Shown: positions 1 to 7,940, counted from the first letter of the stretch. The stretch is DNA of 15,943 nucleotides from Syntrophaceae bacterium UBA7544 (GCA_002479215.1 DLME01000203.1:1171-17113), one strand, 5' to 3'. Program-made: numbers and translations. Notes: generated by a model not told the origin, from the letters alone.

Positions 1-1582
1 TGGACAAGTCATACCAGTTGATCGCAAAGATATTCATGATTCTTCCGAATATGCGGGATATGAGTTTTATACAGATATTAAACAAAAAAGCTTTACCATG
101 CCCGCCGTGGAAGATGGCTGTATTATCGAATATGCCTACGAAATAAAAAACTTAAAACCTGTTCTCCCCTTCGATTTTTTCGTTACTTTTTTCTGCCAAA
201 ATTTTTATCCGATGGAAAAAGATATAATGGAAATAGTATTACCTACAAATATGGAGTTAAATTATAAAAAATTCAACACCAACCTAACACCGCAAATAAT
301 TTCCAAGGAAAATAAAAAAACTTATATTTTTACCAATAGTAAACAAAAAGAAATAATTCCTGAACCGCGCATGCCCTCTTTAAGAGACAGAAATACTTTT
401 CCCCAGTTGACAGTTTGGACACTCAAAAATTGGGAGACTATATCTCGCTGGTACATAAATCTTGTCCAGGAACAAATGAAATCCGGTAGTGAACTTACGA
501 GTTTCACCAGACAACTCGTAAGCGATAAAAAAACTCAGGAAGAAAAAATCAACGCGATATTTAATTTTGTTTCGCAGAAGATTAGATATGTAGCCGTGCT
601 TCTTGGTCCCTACACTCATAAACCTCATGCCGCATACGAAATTTTCCAAAAAAGATACGGAGATTGTAAAGATAAGACAATTCTTTTACTCACTATGCTT
701 AAAATTGCCGGTATTGAAGGCAGGCCTGCTCTTGTTCCCTCATATAGCGAATACTTTGATGAATCAGTGCCGTCTCTGGAAGATTTTAACCATATCATTG
801 CCGTAGTTCCTTCCGGCGACAAATATTTCTGGTTAGACGCAACCAATGAGACAGCCGCATATAATTCAGTGCCCTTCTTCCGTCCCACTAATGTTTTTCT
901 TATCAATACCGATGGATCTTATAAATTTATAAAAACACCGGATTTAGATAAAATAAAAGATTCATCATACGTGGAAATAAAATATAAAATTGATAAAGAA
1001 GGTGACGCTGATCTGGATTGCACCTATACCTATTCGGGGAAAGCAGCCGAATCGATACGATATTTCTATAAATATTCACCGCCAGAACAAAGAAAGAAAT
1101 ATTTTGAAGGTAGAGGTATCTCCGTAAAAGAATTACATTTAAGCGACTTTACCGACACTCAGGAACCCTTTGTAATTAAGTTGAAAGGCTCTATGAAAAA
1201 TCTGGCGCAAAAGCTGGATGAGAATTTAATGGTATTATCCAACATTATTCAATTAGATTCTTACCGCGATATTACAGCGGCAAATGAGCGAAAATATCCG
1301 ATTGTCATCAGATCTTCATATCATTCTAAAGAAAATTACAGCTACGTTTTTCCCACCGGCTTTAAGATAAGGAAAATGCCTCCGGCCTTTTCCTTGAAAG
1401 AGCCATTTATACAAAGAAGTGAAAAATATTCTTTTCAAGGCTCATCGCTGGAAGTATCTATAGAAAAAAAATCATTTGATCATACTATTAAATTAACAGA
1501 CCTTAATGATTTTAAAAAATATGCCCTGGAAGTACAAAAGCATGAATCATTATTAAAAAACATTATTCTGGGGAAAAAATGA
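1..1582 (+). CDS. DUF3857/transglutaminase-like domain protein, 5'-truncated by the window edge
   Basis: The reading frame is open from base 2 with no stop, so the gene begins upstream; the ATG at 98 is probably internal. Residue numbers below count from that ATG. The N-terminal part (VEDGCIIEYAYEIK) resembles the end of a DUF3857 domain. A transglutaminase/papain-like core follows with a Cys-His-Asp triad: C190 in RYGDCKDKT, H232 in FNHIIAV, D247 in FWLDATNE. The C-terminal 200 residues fit the beta-rich DUF3858-type domain that usually ends these proteins. Known members are mostly exported or periplasmic, and their substrates are largely unknown; the signal peptide would lie outside the window. 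The triad is intact, so cysteine protease, transglutaminase or amidase-like activity is possible. recJ follows 69 bp downstream but appears to have its own promoter. Family is confident, function is not. Confidence 0.85.
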   Translation, partial: GQVIPVDRKDIHDSSEYAGYEFYTDIKQKSFTMPAVEDGCIIEYAYEIKNLKPVLPFDFFVTFFCQNFYPMEKDIMEIVLPTNMELNYKKFNTNLTPQIISKENKKTYIFTNSKQKEIIPEPRMPSLRDRNTFPQLTVWTLKNWETISRWYINLVQEQMKSGSELTSFTRQLVSDKKTQEEKINAIFNFVSQKIRYVAVLLGPYTHKPHAAYEIFQKRYGDCKDKTILLLTMLKIAGIEGRPALVPSYSEYFDESVPSLEDFNHIIAVVPSGDKYFWLDATNETAAYNSVPFFRPTNVFLINTDGSYKFIKTPDLDKIKDSSYVEIKYKIDKEGDADLDCTYTYSGKAAESIRYFYKYSPPEQRKKYFEGRGISVKELHLSDFTDTQEPFVIKLKGSMKNLAQKLDENLMVLSNIIQLDSYRDITAANERKYPIVIRSSYHSKENYSYVFPTGFKIRKMPPAFSLKEPFIQRSEKYSFQGSSLEVSIEKKSFDHTIKLTDLNDFKKYALEVQKHESLLKNIILGKK

Positions 1583-1589
1583 TGCCAGC

Positions 1590-1617
1590 TTGACATTAAA
1601 CCCGGCATTGATATGAT
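1590..1617 (+). promoter_or_regulatory. Putative sigma-70 promoter for recJ
   Basis: TTGACA at 1590-1595 and TATGAT at 1612-1617 are separated by 16 nt, lying 35-62 nt upstream of the recJ ATG. Transcription would start near 1624, leaving a short untranslated leader of about 28 nt without a clear Shine-Dalgarno sequence. Confidence 0.5.
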
Positions 1618-1651
1618 ACATGGAAAAGAAAACTAAGATAAAGATAAAACA

Positions 1652-3391
1652 ATGACGATACCCAAACAACTGCCGACAACTCAATGGAAATTGAAAGAAT
1701 CCGTCAATAAAGATATAGAAGATTCTTTGAGTAAAGAATTTGGCATTTATCCGATTATATCCCAAATTCTTGCCAACAGGGAAATTCTGGATATGGAAGG
1801 CGCCCGCCGCTATCTCTACCCTTCCCTAACTGATCTGCATAGCCCTCTTTTGATGAAAGATATGAGGAAGGGTGTTGCGCGTCTGTTGAAAGCGATCTAC
1901 GAACACGAAAAAATAGTTATTTATGGCGATTATGATGCTGACGGGATAACTTCCGTTGTCATACTTTTCAAGTTTATCCGGCAAATAACGCCTGATGTAT
2001 CTTATTATATTCCGGACAGAGTAAAAGAAGGTTACGGTTTAAAAACACCGGTAATAGATAAGTTTAAAAGCAATAATGTCAATCTGATCATTACCGTTGA
2101 TTGCGGTATTTCCGATGCGGAACAAATTGCCTATGCTCAATCAATCGGCATTGATACGATTGTTCTGGATCATCATGAAATATCAGGAGCACTTCCTCCC
2201 GCCGTCGCCTCCATAAATCCAAATCGCGAAGACTGTATCTTCCCTTTCAAAGAGCTGGCCGGCGTGGGCATTGCCTATAACTTTCTCATTGCTTTGCGCG
2301 GCAGTTTGCGTAAGGAAGGATTTTGGAAAAAAGAAGATTATCCCAATTTAAAAGAATATCTCGATATTGTCGCTCTGGGAACTATTGGCGACATTGCGCC
2401 GCTGGTTGATGAAAACAGGATTTTTGCCAAAATCGGTTTGGAACTGATTACCGAAGGCAAGCGTCCGGGAATCAAAGCCCTCAAAGAAGTCAGCGGCGTT
2501 GACGGTCAAACGATCGATTCTTTTAAAGCTTCTTTTTGTCTCATTCCCCGCATTAATGCCGCCGGCCGCATCGCTTCTCCTCTGGAGGCAGTGGAATTGC
2601 TTTTGACTGAAAATATTGACGAAGCTCGCCTATTGGCCGAAAAGCTTGATTCCCACAACCGCCGCCGGCAATCAATCGAAAAAAACATTTTAAACGAAAT
2701 TCTCGAAAAAATCGGCAATATCCCGGATATAGAAAAGTTGAATGCTCTTGTTTTTGCGTCCGATAAGTGGCATCCGGGCGTTGTCGGCATTGTCGCTTCT
2801 CGTCTTGTCGACCTTTTCAGCCGCCCGACATTTGTTATCAGTTTAAAGAACGGTGTGGGTAAAGGTTCCGGCAGAAGCATTTCTGATTTTAATATTTATA
2901 AGGGAATTCAGCAATGCGCTTCTCTTTTGCTTTCGTACGGCGGTCACAGCCATGCGGCAGGCATTTCCATCAAGGAAAATGATATTGATGAATTTGCCAG
3001 TCTTTTGGATGAAATAATTCACGATAGCGTTCAATCTCCGGAGCTTATTCCCCAAACGTTCATTGATTCGGAATGCCAACTTTCTGATATCAATCTGAAT
3101 TTAATCGGCCAGATGGATATGCTCGCACCCTTCGGCAGCAAAAATCCGGAACCGGTCCTTTGTGCCCGTAATATTAAAGTTTCGTCCCCGGCAATAGTCG
3201 GCAATAATCATTTAAAAATGAGGCTCACGAGCAAGGGGATGTCTTGCGATTCTATTTGGTTTAGCATGGGTAAATATCTAAATGCTCTTACGGGAGCCAC
3301 TCTTGATGTTGCTTTCACGCCGCAAATTAACCGTTGGAATGGAGCTTCCGATATTCAGCTAAAGATGAAAGACGTTACTGTTCTTTCTTAA
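1652..3391 (+). CDS. recJ: Single-stranded-DNA-specific exonuclease RecJ
   Basis: RecJ degrades single-stranded DNA 5' to 3' in recombination (RecFOR pathway), base-excision and mismatch repair. All DHH-superfamily motifs are visible: DYDADG (residues 93-98), VDC (149-151), DHH (173-175), GTIGD (243-247) and RINAAGR (300-306), which supply the metal ligands. The DHHA1 domain follows, with GKGSGRS (403-409) and GGHSHAAG (430-437), and an OB-fold-like C-terminal region of about 100 residues completes it. The length (579 aa) is normal for the family. The ATG at 1652 has only a weak ribosome binding site; no better upstream start is present. A promoter-like TTGACA/TATGAT pair lies just upstream. 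A small membrane-protein gene follows 37 bp downstream and may be cotranscribed. Confidence 0.97.
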   Translation: MTIPKQLPTTQWKLKESVNKDIEDSLSKEFGIYPIISQILANREILDMEGARRYLYPSLTDLHSPLLMKDMRKGVARLLKAIYEHEKIVIYGDYDADGITSVVILFKFIRQITPDVSYYIPDRVKEGYGLKTPVIDKFKSNNVNLIITVDCGISDAEQIAYAQSIGIDTIVLDHHEISGALPPAVASINPNREDCIFPFKELAGVGIAYNFLIALRGSLRKEGFWKKEDYPNLKEYLDIVALGTIGDIAPLVDENRIFAKIGLELITEGKRPGIKALKEVSGVDGQTIDSFKASFCLIPRINAAGRIASPLEAVELLLTENIDEARLLAEKLDSHNRRRQSIEKNILNEILEKIGNIPDIEKLNALVFASDKWHPGVVGIVASRLVDLFSRPTFVISLKNGVGKGSGRSISDFNIYKGIQQCASLLLSYGGHSHAAGISIKENDIDEFASLLDEIIHDSVQSPELIPQTFIDSECQLSDINLNLIGQMDMLAPFGSKNPEPVLCARNIKVSSPAIVGNNHLKMRLTSKGMSCDSIWFSMGKYLNALTGATLDVAFTPQINRWNGASDIQLKMKDVTVLS

Positions 3392-3416
3392 TATCCAAAC
3401 TTATGTTTTGTTGGGG

Positions 3417-3422
3417 GGAGGA
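3417..3422 (+). promoter_or_regulatory. Shine-Dalgarno that points to an ATT start
   Basis: GGAGGA, preceded by further G residues, is the strongest ribosome binding site in the plus-strand part of the window. It lies 6 nt before ATT at 3429 and about 30 nt before the first TTG (3453), so it supports initiation at the ATT. Confidence 0.6.
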
Positions 3423-3428
3423 TAATTT

Positions 3429-3797
3429 ATTAACTTAGCCACAAAAGCAGCATTGTTAAGCGCATTGTTATTCCCCGGCTGGGGACAGCTTTATTTAAAA
3501 AAATATAAAAGAGGATTAGCGATTATACTGCCAGTTGCGGCCGGAACTATATATATTGTCTGGGCAGTGGTTCAAGTAGCTCTTGCTGTTTTGAAAGCCA
3601 CTCCTTTTAAAAAAGGCTCTGTTCATTTCAGCGATGTAGTTATTCTGTCGATTAATTCCGTCAAGGCGCTGGACTTGTTCTACTTAATGCTGATTATAAT
3701 ATTTATTATTCTTCTGTGGATTTTTTCCACTGTTGACGCTTATTTTTTGGGGAAAAAAGAAATTCAAAGTACTGTTGCCCCCAAAGAATCAATTTGA
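3429..3797 (+). CDS. Small integral membrane protein, apparent ATT start
   Basis: The frame opens after a TAA at 3423-3425. Its first ATG/GTG/TTG codon is TTG at 3453, which would be too far from the GGAGGA at 3417-3422. Starting at ATT 3429 gives about 122 residues beginning (M)NLATKAALLSALLFPGWGQ and optimal spacing. The sequence FPGWGQLYLKKYKRG, followed by a hydrophobic segment, resembles the entry motif of small TM2-like or DUF5683-like membrane proteins. A second long hydrophobic segment (LFYLMLIIIFIILLWIF) lies near the C-terminus and ends in STVDAYFLGKK. Two, perhaps three, membrane helices are likely. Function is unknown. It sits 37 bp after recJ and could be in the same transcript. 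The exact start is uncertain; ATG mutated to ATT or a sequencing error would look the same. Confidence 0.75.
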   Translation: MNLATKAALLSALLFPGWGQLYLKKYKRGLAIILPVAAGTIYIVWAVVQVALAVLKATPFKKGSVHFSDVVILSINSVKALDLFYLMLIIIFIILLWIFSTVDAYFLGKKEIQSTVAPKESI

Positions 3798-3820
3798 GCG
3801 GACATTGCTTATGACCTTCC

Positions 3821-3848
3821 GCTTTATCCCGCAGTAGCGGGATAAAGC
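3821..3848. repeat. Perfect 12-bp inverted repeat with 4-nt loop
   Basis: GCTTTATCCCGC, then AGTA, then GCGGGATAAAGC form a perfect hairpin between the convergent ends of the small membrane protein gene and the PaaK-like gene. No T-run follows on either strand, so it is not a classical intrinsic terminator. The core ATCCCGC/GCGGGAT recurs at 6806-6822, which suggests a dispersed palindromic repeat family. Confidence 0.75.
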
Positions 3849-3854
3849 GACCAG

Positions 3855-3922
3855 CAAGTTTCAGTGGTAGTGACCTTTAGGTTATGCACTTTGTTTCTGA
3901 AACTTGGGTCTCATTACCACTG
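3855..3922. repeat. Overlapping inverted repeats at the 3' end of the PaaK-like gene
   Basis: CAAGTTTCAG (3855-3864) is complementary to CTGAAACTTG (3897-3906). CAGTGGTA (3862-3869) is complementary to TACCACTG (3915-3922), which includes the PaaK-like stop codon. The two pairings share bases 3862-3864. They could act as a processing or stability structure; a T-tract is lacking. Confidence 0.6.
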
Positions 3923-5167
3923 ACGTTGATCAACAATCAGCTTCTCGTCCGGTTTGATTTTACCTCTATCCACATACTCCACTTGATCTACTTTAACGGT
4001 ACAAAGTTCTTTAAATAAATTTTTAAAACTTTGTTCCCACTGAACGCTGCCGATTTCCGGCGCCATTTTTTCAATAATAATTTTTAGTATATCTTCGTGA
4101 CCTTTACGATTCACAATTGCCTGCAATGGAATATTATTGAATTTTGACTGAATCAGTTTAAGCTGGCTGGGCGCTATAAAAAGCCCTCGGACTTTCACCG
4201 CATCCCCTATCCTTCCGGAAATTCCGGCAAGCCTGTAAGATGTTCTTCCACACTTACACTTATCGGTAATTATTCGCGATAAATCCCCCGTACCGAAACG
4301 CAGCAGGAAAAATATATCATTTAGTCTCGTAACGACAATTTCACCTAATTGCCCCGGAGCAACATTTTTTCCCGTTGCCGGATCAACAATTTCCACAATA
4401 GTTTCTTCGCAAATGTGCCAACCATTCTTCTGCGAACATTCATAAGCCACATCCCCAACTTCAGTGGCTCCATACATCTGATAAGTATCAATGCCGTATT
4501 CGTTTTCAAAAGTCCGGCGTAAATCCGCTGATAACGGTTCGGCGGCAAAACACGCTTTTTTTAATCGAAAGTCCTTTTTAAAATCAAAACCCATCTCTTT
4601 TGTCTTGATAATTATCGCCATTAAAAAGCTGGGCGTGCCGACATAAGCGGTTACTTTTAAATCTTTGATTAATTGCACTTGAATTTGAGAAGAAGATGTG
4701 CCTGAGGGAACAACAGTAGCGCCAACTTTGCGCAAACCGTTATGGAAAGTGAGCCCTGCCGCTACCAAATGATAAGAAAAGGCGTTTAGAGCAATATCGG
4801 TGGTACCAATTCCCGCGGCGAAAAAAGCACGTGCCCACAAATAATCATTTTCGGCAAGATGCGGTTCATAAACAGGCCCGGGGGAAGTGAAAATTCGATC
4901 GATCTGCGCGGACGGATTTTCCAGAGAAGCGTACGGAGCGTTCCGTAACTGCATTTCCACTAATTTTTCTCGTGATGTAACCGGCAGTTTTTCCAAGTCC
5001 TTTCTTGTTTTGATACTCTTGGGATTGATCTGATTTTCGTCCAATATCGTTTTAAGGCGATGTGATTTTTTGTAGCCCAACTTCACCATGTTGGCGAGAC
5101 TCTCATCCTGCCCGGATTTTCTTTCTTTATTACTCCAAGATTCTTTTTTATCAAATAAGCGCTTCAT
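3914..5167 (-). CDS. PaaK-like (phenylacetate-CoA ligase family) AMP-forming CoA ligase
   Basis: This is a member of the adenylate-forming enzymes, which activate a carboxylic acid with ATP and transfer it to CoA; PaaK-type members mostly act on aryl acids. Visible motifs are YVGTPSF (175-181), YGATEVGD (232-239), FGTGDLS (291-297), CKCGRTS (304-310), VRGLF (326-330) and a C-terminal GKIKP segment with candidate catalytic lysines K403/K405. The length (417 aa) is typical. The usual Ser/Thr/Gly-rich phosphate loop near residue 95 is replaced by TSPGPVYEP, so ATP binding may be modified. The start is supported by AAGGAA 5 nt before the ATG. It is the last gene of the minus-strand cluster, 47 bp after the two-TM protein. 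The substrate cannot be read from sequence; an aromatic or other organic acid imported by the adjoining ABC system is likely. Confidence 0.85.
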   Translation of the reverse strand: MKRLFDKKESWSNKERKSGQDESLANMVKLGYKKSHRLKTILDENQINPKSIKTRKDLEKLPVTSREKLVEMQLRNAPYASLENPSAQIDRIFTSPGPVYEPHLAENDYLWARAFFAAGIGTTDIALNAFSYHLVAAGLTFHNGLRKVGATVVPSGTSSSQIQVQLIKDLKVTAYVGTPSFLMAIIIKTKEMGFDFKKDFRLKKACFAAEPLSADLRRTFENEYGIDTYQMYGATEVGDVAYECSQKNGWHICEETIVEIVDPATGKNVAPGQLGEIVVTRLNDIFFLLRFGTGDLSRIITDKCKCGRTSYRLAGISGRIGDAVKVRGLFIAPSQLKLIQSKFNNIPLQAIVNRKGHEDILKIIIEKMAPEIGSVQWEQSFKNLFKELCTVKVDQVEYVDRGKIKPDEKLIVDQRQW

Positions 5168-5214
5168 ATATTTCCTTCTTAGTTATAAGAAATAATTTTT
5201 ATGTTTCCAGAATT

Positions 5215-5760
5215 TCATCTAACGCCCGAAATCAGCGGTGCATTAGCATCCGCTGGATTGATTTGTTGTGAGGTAATGTTTATACTTATTATATAGCTGA
5301 ACACAGCTAGGGCTATGCCGAGCAAAAAAAGACACGCACCCAGTTTGAATAGTTTTTTTTCTGATATTTTTTCAATTGAGGATCGTGCATCCAACAGGCC
5401 CCATCTTTCTTTGACCTCTTTTTGCTCCTTGTCATACGCAATCAGCTCAATATCATTTCTTACCTGCGGACCAAGAGAGACAAATGCTACGCTTCTCCCA
5501 ATGTATTCTACTGATTGTTTACTAATCAAGTCTGGCCATTTATTTAATAATATCTGAAATCCCTCGTCATTTTTGGTTAAACTAATTTTTTGATCTGCTT
5601 CTAAGCTATCAAGTGCCTTTTGTGCAAAAATGCAATCAGGTGCTATTTTAAGCATTAACCATTGAAATTTATTGGCCCGGTCTAGAAACCATCCTACAAT
5701 TGAAATTAATATCCCTGACGTAAATATGATATGCATTATCATTTTATTTCCGTATAACAT
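5215..5760 (-). CDS. Unrecognised two-TM membrane protein
   Basis: I do not recognise this 181-residue protein. It has a hydrophobic helix at about residues 8-25, a polar soluble middle of about 110 residues (26-136), a second helix at about 137-160 (FKLGACLFLLGIALAVFSYII) and a short polar tail. Codon phase and composition look coding, and no competing frame is convincing. Translation may begin at the ATG of 5760, or at Met7 (5742), which has a weak GGA upstream. The gene sits between livF and the PaaK-like gene in the same direction. A 167-bp gap containing a perfect palindrome separates it from livF, so it may have its own promoter or regulator. Role in transport is only guilt by association. 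Confidence 0.65.
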   Translation of the reverse strand: MLYGNKMIMHIIFTSGILISIVGWFLDRANKFQWLMLKIAPDCIFAQKALDSLEADQKISLTKNDEGFQILLNKWPDLISKQSVEYIGRSVAFVSLGPQVRNDIELIAYDKEQKEVKERWGLLDARSSIEKISEKKLFKLGACLFLLGIALAVFSYIISINITSQQINPADANAPLISGVR

Positions 5761-5765
5761 TTAAT

Positions 5766-5780
5766 ATACCAACTTGGTAT
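5766..5780. promoter_or_regulatory. Perfect 15-bp palindrome, candidate operator
   Basis: ATACCAA-C-TTGGTAT lies 5 bp upstream of the annotated start of the two-TM protein. The 7-bp arms are perfectly complementary and the size suits a dimeric TetR/GntR-type repressor. No regulator gene is present in the window, so its binding protein is unknown. Confidence 0.45.
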
Positions 5781-5885
5781 TTTCTAAGTTTCGATTTGAT
5801 CCTACTCTTTTTCATAAATAATAAAAAGAGGAAAGCGAAAGGGTATCAATTCCGACACGCTGCGCTATTGTGATAATTCGACTAA

Positions 5886-5917
5886 CCAATTCCGCTGTGC
5901 TCCTCTTGCGGAATTGG
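5886..5917. repeat. 10-bp inverted repeat downstream of livF
   Basis: CCAATTCCGC (5886-5895) and GCGGAATTGG (5908-5917) enclose a 12-nt loop, starting 10 nt after the livF stop. No T-run follows on the minus strand, so it is more likely an mRNA-stabilising or REP-like hairpin than a full terminator. A second hairpin, CTCTTTTT/AAAAAGAG, lies at 5805-5830 in the same gap. Confidence 0.6.
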
Positions 5918-5927
5918 AGTCTCATTA

Positions 5928-6728
5928 TTACAGCCAGCGTTTACGGCGGCGGTATGATTTGACATCTTTATAGGACTTGGCTATGCCGCTAGCCGACATG
6001 CCCAAATAAAATTCTTTAACATCTGGATTTTTAGCCAGATCATCAGCGCTGCCTTCCATCACTATTTTGCCGTTCTCCATGACGTATCCATAATGAGCCA
6101 CTTGCAGGGCCATATTGGCGTTTTGTTCCACCAGGATTATAGTTGTTCCATGCTCTTCGTTGATCATCTTTATTATGCGAAATATCTCCTGAACAACCAG
6201 AGGAGCAAGCCCCAATGAAGGCTCGTCCAGCATCAATAGCTGCGGATGGGCCATTAGAGCCCGGCCGATTACCAGCATCTGCAGTTCACCGCCACTGCAA
6301 TATCCGGCCAGAGATTTTTTTCTTGGTATTAGTGCCGGAAAATATTTATAGACAAGTTCCAAATCTTCCTTATAAGGCTGGCTTGAGCGTGTAGCAGTGC
6401 CGACGCGTAAATTCTCTTCAATGGTCAGATATTTAAAAGGCTGACGCCCCTCGAGAACTTGAATTATACCCTGTCGCGTGATGTATTCGGGCGCCTGATT
6501 TTGGATATTTTTACCATTGTAGATAATCGACCCATCCGTAACCTTGCCGTTTTCGGGTTTAAGCAGACCGGAGATAGCCTTAAGCGTAGTTGTCTTACCC
6601 GCGCCGTTACTGCCTAATAGCGAAACGATATGGCCCTTTTCCACAGATAAAGAAACTCCTTTTAATACCTGTATAACATCTGAATATACAACGGAAATAT
6701 TATTCAATTGTAAAAGTATCTCGCCCAT
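5928..6728 (-). CDS. livF: ABC transporter ATP-binding protein, LivF family
   Basis: One of two cytoplasmic ATPases powering the Liv-type (HAAT family) importer. Walker A is GSNGAGKTT (39-47), the Q-loop region is IIQVLEGRQPF (88-98), and the signature is CSGGELQML (144-152), where LSGGEQQML is usual. Walker B is LLMLDEPSLGLAP (164-176) and the switch region is VEQNA (200-204). LivF proteins are usually about 235 residues; this one has about 25 extra C-terminal residues ending in a basic RRRKRWL. From memory, such a tail is common in LivF copies linked to CoA ligases. The start has AGGA 7 nt upstream. A 141-bp gap with repeats separates it from livM. Confidence 0.93.
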   Translation of the reverse strand: MGEILLQLNNISVVYSDVIQVLKGVSLSVEKGHIVSLLGSNGAGKTTTLKAISGLLKPENGKVTDGSIIYNGKNIQNQAPEYITRQGIIQVLEGRQPFKYLTIEENLRVGTATRSSQPYKEDLELVYKYFPALIPRKKSLAGYCSGGELQMLVIGRALMAHPQLLMLDEPSLGLAPLVVQEIFRIIKMINEEHGTTIILVEQNANMALQVAHYGYVMENGKIVMEGSADDLAKNPDVKEFYLGMSASGIAKSYKDVKSYRRRKRWL

Positions 6729-6869
6729 TTTTTATCCTAACCCCGATAAACGGGATAAGTGTTAACGTATTTGCTTTCTACCAGAAAGCAAAGGCTAACT
6801 TACTAATCCCGCTATGCGGGATAAGAAAATTTACGTATTTGCTTTTTATAAAAATGCAAATACTATTTT
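6729..6869. repeat. Imperfect tandem repeat with hairpins between livF and livM
   Basis: Two copies of a unit of about 67 bp are visible. CGGGATAAG occurs at 6751-6759 and 6817-6825. ACGTATTTGCTTT occurs at 6765-6777 and 6833-6845. Each unit contains a CCCG/CGGG hairpin (6742-6754; the perfect ATCCCGC-TAT-GCGGGAT at 6806-6822) and then a TTTGC/GCAAA hairpin (TTTGCTTTCT/AGAAAGCAAA at 6770-6792; a looser one at 6838-6862). This is the only sizeable gap within the transporter genes proper and may tune livF expression. Confidence 0.7.
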
Positions 6870-7940
6870 CTAATACGAAAAAGGCCACAGCCGGAAACTG
6901 GAGCGGGCAATTCGCCATAGTTCGGCCAGTCCTCGCGGTTCCAGCAATATAAATAAAACAATAACCAGCCCAAAAGTAAATTCTCTAAGCGGCGCCATAT
7001 TCAAGCCAAAGCTCACGACAAAGCCGATATTCATGAGAAGCCCGGTAAAAAACCTCAAAAATTCATTTAATAAAGTAATAAAAGTGGCACCGAAAATAGC
7101 GCCGGGAATGTTTCCCAATCCGCCGATTATGACCATCGCGATAAATTCAACGGAGAGCCCCAGATTAAATGGTTCCGTAGTTATGCTTATCATATAATAA
7201 GCCCAAAGCGCTCCGGCAAAACCGGCATAAAAGGAGCTGATCGCAAAAGACAACAATTTATACCTGAAAATGGGAATACCCATACCTTCTGCCGCGCGGT
7301 CGTTGTCGCGGATGGCGATGAAAGCCCGGCCGTACTTACTGCGCATAATGTTTACTGCAAACCAGGTCATTAGAACCAGGCTGATAAAAATCAAAAAGAA
7401 AAATGCTTTATCTCCGGCAATTTCCCACTGGATAATTTTCGGCGCGGGCAAAGTAATGCCCATCGTTCCTTTGGTTAGGCTATCCCAATGAATCAAAACA
7501 TATTCAATGATAAACTGTCCGGCAAGGGTGGCAATAGTCAAATAAAGCCCTTTTAAACGTCCCGAAGGAATACCAAAGATCATACCGACAAGGGCGGTTA
7601 TAATACCCGCCGCCGGTATGGCTAAATAAAACCCCAATCCTAATCTGGTGGCCAAAATAGCGGCGGCATAAGCGCCCACTCCGAAAAAAGCTCCGTGACC
7701 CAAAGATATCTGCCCGGTATAACCGATCAGAATGTTGAGCCCGATTGCGGCTATCGCCGCTATGCCGATCATATTTAGAATATACAGCATGTAAGCGCTC
7801 ACAACGAAAGGCGCGACAGCAAAGAATAATATCAAAAATAATCCCAGGCAAATTCGGCCGAAATATGTTTCAAATATTTTTAATTCTTCAGCATAATCTT
7901 CGCGATAATTGCCGCAAGAATGAAAGGAAAATTTTTTCAT
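6870..7940 (-). CDS. livM: Branched-chain amino acid-type ABC transporter permease, LivM family
   Basis: Inner-membrane permease of 356 residues with about eight to ten hydrophobic segments. The family-typical block GLNILIGYTGQISLGHGAFFGVGAY lies at roughly 63-87 (bounded here by GLNILIG and GVGAY). The cytoplasmic coupling region contains YGRAFIAIRDNDRAAEGMG. The C-terminus is basic and cytoplasmic-looking. It forms the translocation pore with LivH. The ATG immediately follows the livH stop (TAAATG), with AAGGG 5 nt upstream, so translation is probably coupled. An N-terminal extension of about 30 polar residues precedes the first helix. Confidence 0.93.
   Translation of the reverse strand: MKKFSFHSCGNYREDYAEELKIFETYFGRICLGLFLILFFAVAPFVVSAYMLYILNMIGIAAIAAIGLNILIGYTGQISLGHGAFFGVGAYAAAILATRLGLGFYLAIPAAGIITALVGMIFGIPSGRLKGLYLTIATLAGQFIIEYVLIHWDSLTKGTMGITLPAPKIIQWEIAGDKAFFFLIFISLVLMTWFAVNIMRSKYGRAFIAIRDNDRAAEGMGIPIFRYKLLSFAISSFYAGFAGALWAYYMISITTEPFNLGLSVEFIAMVIIGGLGNIPGAIFGATFITLLNEFLRFFTGLLMNIGFVVSFGLNMAPLREFTFGLVIVLFILLEPRGLAELWRIARSSFRLWPFSY

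Noticed and set aside
1620..1655. An 11-codon ORF (ATG at 1620) whose TGA overlaps the recJ ATG as ATGA, suggesting translational coupling
   Set aside because: It has no ribosome binding site, and the probable transcription start (about 1624) lies after its ATG; Lys-rich codons follow simply from A-rich sequence.
3821..3848. Bidirectional intrinsic terminator between the convergent genes
   Set aside because: The stem is perfect but neither side has a T-run, so it is listed as a repeat.
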